Source of the DNA: Sinonovacula constricta
Taxonomy: Eukaryota; Mollusca; Bivalvia; Cardiida; Solecurtidae
Direction of reading: 5' to 3'
Length of the DNA: 64,000 nt
Assembly (NCBI GenBank): GCA_007844125.1
Contig: CM017563.1
Coordinates: forward strand, 19,745,976 to 19,809,975
The notes under the pieces are model-generated. The model made no database searches, was not told where the DNA came from, and saw nothing but the letters and a program-made list of their open reading frames with translations. The translations under genes and the position numbers were made by a program. Positions 59,358-64,000 of the stretch are shown here, one piece after another (position 1 is the stretch's first letter; each line of letters starts with the position of its first letter).

Positions 59358-59700
59358 CTAGGGAGCACGAGGGACCCGAGCTTTCGGCTGTGAAGTAACT
59401 GTAGCACGTGGTTCTTGGCCGGCCTGTGTTTGCTTTGGAGTTTCGGTGATGGGATTAGTGGACATATTGTGAGATTCACTGGACATAATAGCACGAGGGA
59501 CGTTTGTGTATTCGTGTTTCGGTTGATGTACACGGCTGTTTTTCATGGAGGTGTCACAGAGGGGAAATGCGTTCGTATGCACCCTGCCATCGACAACAAT
59601 CTTTTGCAGGGTAAACCGTGTTGACCCTTTTCTCCAGGAAACGTTGTCTTAAACGTTTAAACTCTTGCCACAAGGACTTTCTGGCGTTTGGCCACAGTAG
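59358..59700 (-). pseudogene. LINE-3 ORF1 C-terminal fragment
   Basis: Minus strand gives LWPNARKSLWQEFKRLRQ and, one frame over, TRFTLQKIVVDGRVHTNAFP, which correspond to the basic helix and DKL-x-x-N/D-G-R segment of LINE ORF1 C-termini. A Ser/Thr/Pro-rich tail ends at about 59,358. One frameshift joins the two pieces. Confidence 0.6.
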
Positions 59701-59705
59701 GCACG

Positions 59706-59850
59706 TGACCGCTGATCAGAGGATAATTAATGAACAAATTGCTTGGGAGGACCTAAACTGACCGCTTACAGCATAGTGACCGCTCTTAACACGTGACTGC
59801 TATCACAAGTTTGACTGTACTTAGATTTCACTGCAGTATTTCAATGACAT
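59706..59850. other. Junction between two LINE fragments
   Basis: GTGACCGCT and CACGTGAC motifs recur several times within 130 bp; no gene. Confidence 0.4.
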
Positions 59851-60955
59851 TGATCGTCTCATAGACGATTTATAAACATACATAGAAATCTTTTTTTCAC
59901 ACGTGTTTCATTTTCTTTAACAAATCTTCTTGGAACTTAATCATATTTGCTCTGTTCCAATTAAACTTTGGAAATGTACATTTTTCTTGTATCTGGATAC
60001 AAAGGACGTTCTAGCCAAAAGTGATATTCATCTACAAGCTTATTACAATGGTGTCATTTTCTCTCACTAACTTGGACTTTGTTGGGTTATTCCATCTTCT
60101 TGTTTCCATAGATATAAATTGTGAGAAGATAATCTAAATCGCGTACGAGAAAATCTTAAATGTGTTTACTCAACTACTAGTAACATAATTGTTTATAGCC
60201 AAACATTGCAAATATTTTATAACCTGTGGCGTTTGATGATTCTTTTATTTGTTCATGCCATGTCTTGACGAAACAGTATATTATTCTTTGTTTAACAACA
60301 TTTAAAATATATTAACGTTAGCCAGTCATATCCAAAACCTAGATATTATAGCAAGGATTTAACTTTTCTTACCCTTGATTCCTAGGTCAGTTTCTATTTC
60401 ACTTTTTCTGCTTCACTTAGCATAATACTATAGACCAGGTTAAATAAACTTAGTTTCTAGCCAACAATTGATTAAATAAAAAAGATGCCTGCCCTTTATT
60501 AATGGTAACTACCTATTTCTTCATATATAAAAGTGTTTGGGGTTTGTTTTTACTCCAAGTAATTTGCACACGTGTAGGTGTACTCGTTCTGTTTGTACTT
60601 CTTCATTATGGCCCACTTTTTCTTGACCATAATTTAAAATCGGATTTATAAGTTTATCGTACTATGTGAGATAATGGGTGATGGAAATGTCTGTGAGCTT
60701 ATACAATTTTTTTAAAGATAAACAGTGTTTCAAGTCGTGTCCAGCCAATGCATTCTGTGCTTCTGTAAGTAATAAACCTGAGGTAAATATAACTCCAAGG
60801 TAACAAAAGTAAGTAAAAATATCAAATTCTTACCCATCATATTTAAAACACAAAACCCTGACTAAATCCCCTATTATTATAGCCCCTTTCTTAACACCGT
60901 AAATTTCGTATTCTTAATCATTTTATCCAAAATACACCACTAAACCAAAGCTTTG
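59850..60955 (-). pseudogene. LINE ORF2 3' fragment (LINE-4, different family)
   Basis: Minus strand from 60,950: TKFTVLRKG, EFDIFTYFCYLGVIFTSG, LTEAQNALAGHDLKH, TLYDKLINPILNYG, then KVGH and HVCKLLGVKTNPKHF, the region after the RT catalytic box in many invertebrate LINE ORF2s. Decayed traces continue (RVRKVKSLL-YLGFG-DW) to about 59.9 kb. Several stops, including TAA in the YDG-stop-EFD stretch. The endonuclease and RT core are absent; the upstream side ends at the 43-bp satellite. Confidence 0.65.
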
Positions 60956-61735
60956 CCCCAATCGTTACTCGGCTAAATTTCACTAAAGCAGAGATTTGCC
61001 TCAATCGGAACTCGGCTAAGTACTACTGAAAAACAGCTTTGCCTCAATCAGCACTCGGATACTTCCTACTAAACCACAGCTTTGCCTCAATCGGAACTCG
61101 GCTTACTCACACTAAACAACAGCTTTGACCCAATCGGAACACGGCTAACTCCCACTAAACCACAGCTTTGCCCCAATCGGAACTCGGCTTACTCCCACAA
61201 AACCACAGCTTTGCCTCAATCGGAACTCGCCTAATTCCCACTCAACCACAGCTTTGCCTCAATCGGAACTCGGATTATTCCCACTAAACCACAGCTTGCC
61301 ATCAATAGAAAACCCTCAGCTTACTCCCACTTACCCACAGCGTTGTCTCAATCAGTTATTTTTGTCTAATTCCCACTAAATCACAGCTTTGCCTCAATAT
61401 CAACTTGTCTAATTCCCACTAATACAGGGCTTTGCCTGAATCGGAACTTCTTGCCTAACCCCACTTAACCACAACTTTGCCACAATATGATAAATAGGCT
61501 TACTTCAACTTAACCACAAATTTGCCTAAATCGGAACTTTTGGTTAACCCCGCTAAACCACAACAGCCTCGGCTTACTCCCACTTAACCACAGCTTAGCC
61601 TAAACCTTAAGTTCTAGTCTAACCCCACCAAACCGCAACTTTGCATCAATCAGAACAGAACTAGCCCCACTAAACCACAGCTTTGTCTCAATTTGATAGT
61701 TTCGGCGTATTCCCACTTATCCGCACTTTGGTTGT
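60940..61735. repeat. 43-bp satellite
   Basis: About 18 units of ACTAAACCACAGCTTTGCCT plus CAATCGGAACTCGGCTTACT and CCC. The central part is fairly regular; the right half is increasingly diverged and loses the register. Confidence 0.95.
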
Positions 61736-62214
61736 ATCAATACTTCTTGGCTATATTTTTAATATGCAAATTAGCCAACATGAACATTCATTTATCTTAA
61801 TGCGAATCTTAAAATAAACATCATTTTCGAAAAGTTGGTTAGATTCGTTTTATTTAAAAGCAATACATTGTATTTAGATAAACTCAGCAGGTTTTAAAGT
61901 TAAACTATTTGTTATCTTTTTTATTATTTTCGTCCAAATTTTCCTCTTTCAATCTTAATGCATAATTTGGCTAAAGGTCTGCCCATAATTAACCATAACA
62001 TTAAAGAATACCTTTGTATCGTTGCTTAAGTGGATACTGTTGCTAAACTTAAACTTGAAATAATTAATTATGCAAATAGCCAACATGAATATTTATATCC
62101 CTTAATGATAATCTAAAAATGCATAGATGTCGCATAGATTACTAAATAGTTGAAACATAAAAATAAATATATAAGAACAGGTCCTATCAAAATTTTCACA
62201 GATATTTAAATCCA
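61736..62214. other. No gene; small duplicated motif
   Basis: ATGCAAATTAGCCAACATGA (61,764) recurs as ATGCAAATAGCCAACATGAA (62,072) with similar downstream sequence. Confidence 0.5.
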
Positions 62215-62405
62215 ATCTACCACTAGACAAAGGCAAACAGGGTAAATGTAAATGTGACAAAACACAGAGACGAGGCATAACACACAAAAAGAAAAACCAT
62301 CGGTTACCGCCTTTAATAGTAAGTCGGCAAAAGTACCGACTGGGGTGTTTATCCCTGGTTTGTGGAGCTCTCCAACCTCGCACTTCCTGAAGGGTTTTCT
62401 ATCAA
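62215..62405 (-). repeat. Dispersed repeat, inverted partner of 31.7 kb
   Basis: Minus strand CTTCAGGAAGTGCGAGGTTG and CACCCCAGTCGGTACTTTTG align with 31,684-31,768. Two short minus-strand open frames here are parts of the repeat, not supported genes. Confidence 0.6.
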
Positions 62406-62726
62406 ACAAACAGTGTACATAAAAAAACACGCCAAAGTGAAATAACTAACAGTAAGCACCTGCATCGGGAGTTAGAACAGATACGATGAACTTATAAACA
62501 TACAAAATATCTAGTAATAAACTAAACTATCGACATATGTACAATATGTACAGTAGATAAGAGCCTTTTCAGAGCTTTTCAGTACTTCCTACTCATAGTC
62601 CAGCCGTTTTCAGTAAAAATTGTTCAAATTTGGTTAAAAGCGCCAAATTTTGCACAAAGTTAGCTTGAGATGTACTTTTTGAAATGTGATAGAGACCCAT
62701 TTGATATCTCTCCAATATGGCCACTT
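62406..62726. other. No gene seen
   Basis: AT-rich; leads into the 175-bp array with partially related sequence. Confidence 0.45.
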
Positions 62727-63260
62727 TGTTCAAGATGGCCGCCAAAAATCTGGAAAATGCTGCTATTTGAAGGATTTTCATCGTATATTCACAATTTTGG
62801 GGTCTAAACCTATATTTTCAATAATGTTCTAAACATTTAAAGCAAATGTAAGCACATCAGACAAATTTTTAAGGAGCAAACGGTTTTTTTGTTACAGAAT
62901 TTCTTCAAGATGGCCGCCAAAAATCTGGAAAATGCTGCTATTTGAAGGATTTTCATCGTATAGTTACAATTTTGGAGTCTAAATCTATATTTTCAAGGAT
63001 GTTCTAAACATTAAAAGCAAATGTACGCACATCAGACAAATATTAAAGGAGCAAATGGCTTTTTTGTTACAGAATTTCTTCAAGATGACCGCCAAAAATT
63101 TGGAAAATGCTGCTATTTGAAGGATTTTCATCGTATAGTTACAATTTTGGGGTCTAAACCTACATTTTCAATGATGTTCTAAACATTAAAAGCAAATGTA
63201 AGCACATCAGACAAATATTTAATGAGCAAATGGACTTTTTGTTACAGAAATTGCCTACAA
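62727..63260. repeat. 175-bp tandem repeat, three copies
   Basis: CAAGATGGCCGCCAAAAATC begins copies at 62,731, 62,906 and (one substitution) 63,081; each continues GGAAAATGCTGCTATTTGAA to a TTTTTGTTACAGAATTTCTT end. The phase is exact (175, 175). Confidence 0.95.
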
Positions 63261-63448
63261 AAATATTAAACCGGCTGTAATCATATTTGTTCCGTAATTT
63301 TAACGCAAAGTAAAAAATGTATTTGAATGTCATCCATTCTTTTTATTTTATTAACTCAATATGAAGAGATTCCCAAAATAGGTCTTATCATTGTAACTAT
63401 CAATTGCTAGTGCAGTACTGATATGACTAATTTATGTACACAGTCTAA

Positions 63449-64000
63449 TCACACACGGTCACAATCATCCCCGCATTTGCACAGAGCCTTACATGCTAGT
63501 TGTGCTTTCACACACTTGCATCTTTCTCTGCAGCCTTTGACACATCCACATTTCAGGAATTCCATACAGGAAACTGATGCTTGAGGCAGATCTGACCAAT
63601 AGGGTTCCCATGCATTTCCAGGTCCTTTCATCCAACCCCATTCAACAGGTGAAGGTGACACGGGATTGGGGAGAAGTGACTGGCCCCAAACATGACCCGC
63701 TTAATAAAATGCTCTTCTGACATGCTGGTAGAGAGCAGCAGAAGTTGGTGGTATGAGATCAATAGACCTGCCCTTCCTGGTGAAGAGATCTTTTCTCGCT
63801 TCATCAGCTGATGTGGCTGTGCTTGTTTTGTCATAAAGCAGAACAACAAATCGCTCAAGGTTTGCCATGTGCTGGTCAATTCTCTCCAGTGTTGGTACAT
63901 TCCCAAGATCTGCAAATACCTCAGTTACACTTTCACATATTTGCCACGTCTCCTAAGAAGATTTCTTCCCTTTATCAGCAAAGGAGGATGTGTTGTCACA
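63449..64000 (-). pseudogene. C-terminal part of a CxC cysteine-rich invertebrate protein, two stops
   Basis: One continuous minus-strand frame runs from the window edge: CDNTSSFADKGKKSS-stop-ETW, LERFVVLLYDKTS, ARKDLFTRKGRSIDLIPPTS, ALYQHVRRAFY-stop-AGHVWG, VEWGWMKGPGNAWEPYW, then a Cys cluster of the form CxCx3Cx3CxCx6Cx3CxCx3C and the true stop at 63,449. The order (CD-S-F-x-GKK-x-x-W-ETW, LERFVV-L-YD, GR-IPPT-AAL-H, GH-WGQ, WGW, Cys cluster) matches a large uncharacterised family of molluscs, cnidarians and other invertebrates, known to me from recall. The stops are TAG at 63,953-63,955 where family members usually have Trp, and TAA at 63,701-63,703 where Gln is usual. No frameshift is seen. 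Function unknown; the Cys cluster suggests metal or DNA binding. The N-terminal part lies outside the window. Confidence 0.75.

Larger units (their letters stand above)
54583..59705 (-). mobile_element. Decayed minus-strand LINE (LINE-3 of window)
   Basis: The 3' end is marked by GTACCTGGGATGAAATAAAG and repeated TTCTG at 54,583-54,625 (minus strand). A 3' UTR of about 1.3 kb with a CA-rich patch at 55,020-55,110 precedes ORF2 (55.9-59.05 kb) and the C-terminal part of ORF1 (59.36-59.70 kb). The 5' side stops within ORF1, so it is 5'-truncated. A target duplication could not be identified. Confidence 0.75.

Overview
The window looks like AT-rich, intron- and repeat-dominated animal nuclear DNA, most probably from a bivalve mollusc. 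That assignment is inference. It rests on degenerate APE-type LINEs, tRNA-derived SINEs, abundant minisatellites, a DZIP3-like HEPN domain followed by a pre-NACHT-type linker exon, a cysteine-rich CxC protein family common in marine invertebrates, and a short repeat (50.1-50.3 kb) of a type I associate with bivalve genomes. No bacterial-style operon and no complete host gene is visible.

Layout. 1-11.7 kb (minus strand) holds the remains of a HEPN/coiled-coil gene: exon 11,693-10,936 carries frameshifts and stops, and a phase-compatible second exon lies at 142-1. The 10.8 kb intron between them is largely a 27-bp minisatellite in two blocks (1.8-3.8 and 6.2-10.5 kb), plus SINE-like copies and a candidate hammerhead ribozyme at 5,620-5,690. 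12.7-13.7 kb holds two copies of a repeat that also occurs inverted at about 5 kb. 14,383-21,765 is a hAT-like DNA transposon with a perfect 8-bp target duplication; nested in it is a full-length but decayed LINE (15,243-20,534) with a 12-bp target duplication. 22.4-26.8 kb is a 34-bp minisatellite followed by three tandem copies of a unit of about 1.53 kb carrying tRNA-like modules. 27-38.6 kb is a mosaic of SINEs, inverted repeat copies, a candidate 4-kb TIR element and microsatellites.

39,741-43,829 is a 5'-truncated LINE with an intact ORF2 of about 1,200 codons, inserted in a 25-bp tandem repeat. 44-54.5 kb contains short repeats, a duplicated pair of blocks, an orphan Ulp1-protease-like exon, a second 34-bp array and a foldback element. 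54.6-61 kb carries two decayed minus-strand LINEs, then a 43-bp satellite, a 175-bp tandem triplication, and at the right edge a minus-strand CxC-family gene end with two in-frame stops.

The most interesting items are the hammerhead ribozyme, the LINE whose ORF1 and ORF2 share a frame and are separated by one TAG with no usable AUG, the nested hAT/LINE composite, and the HEPN gene with its satellite-filled intron. Nothing here shows a coherent new multi-gene system.
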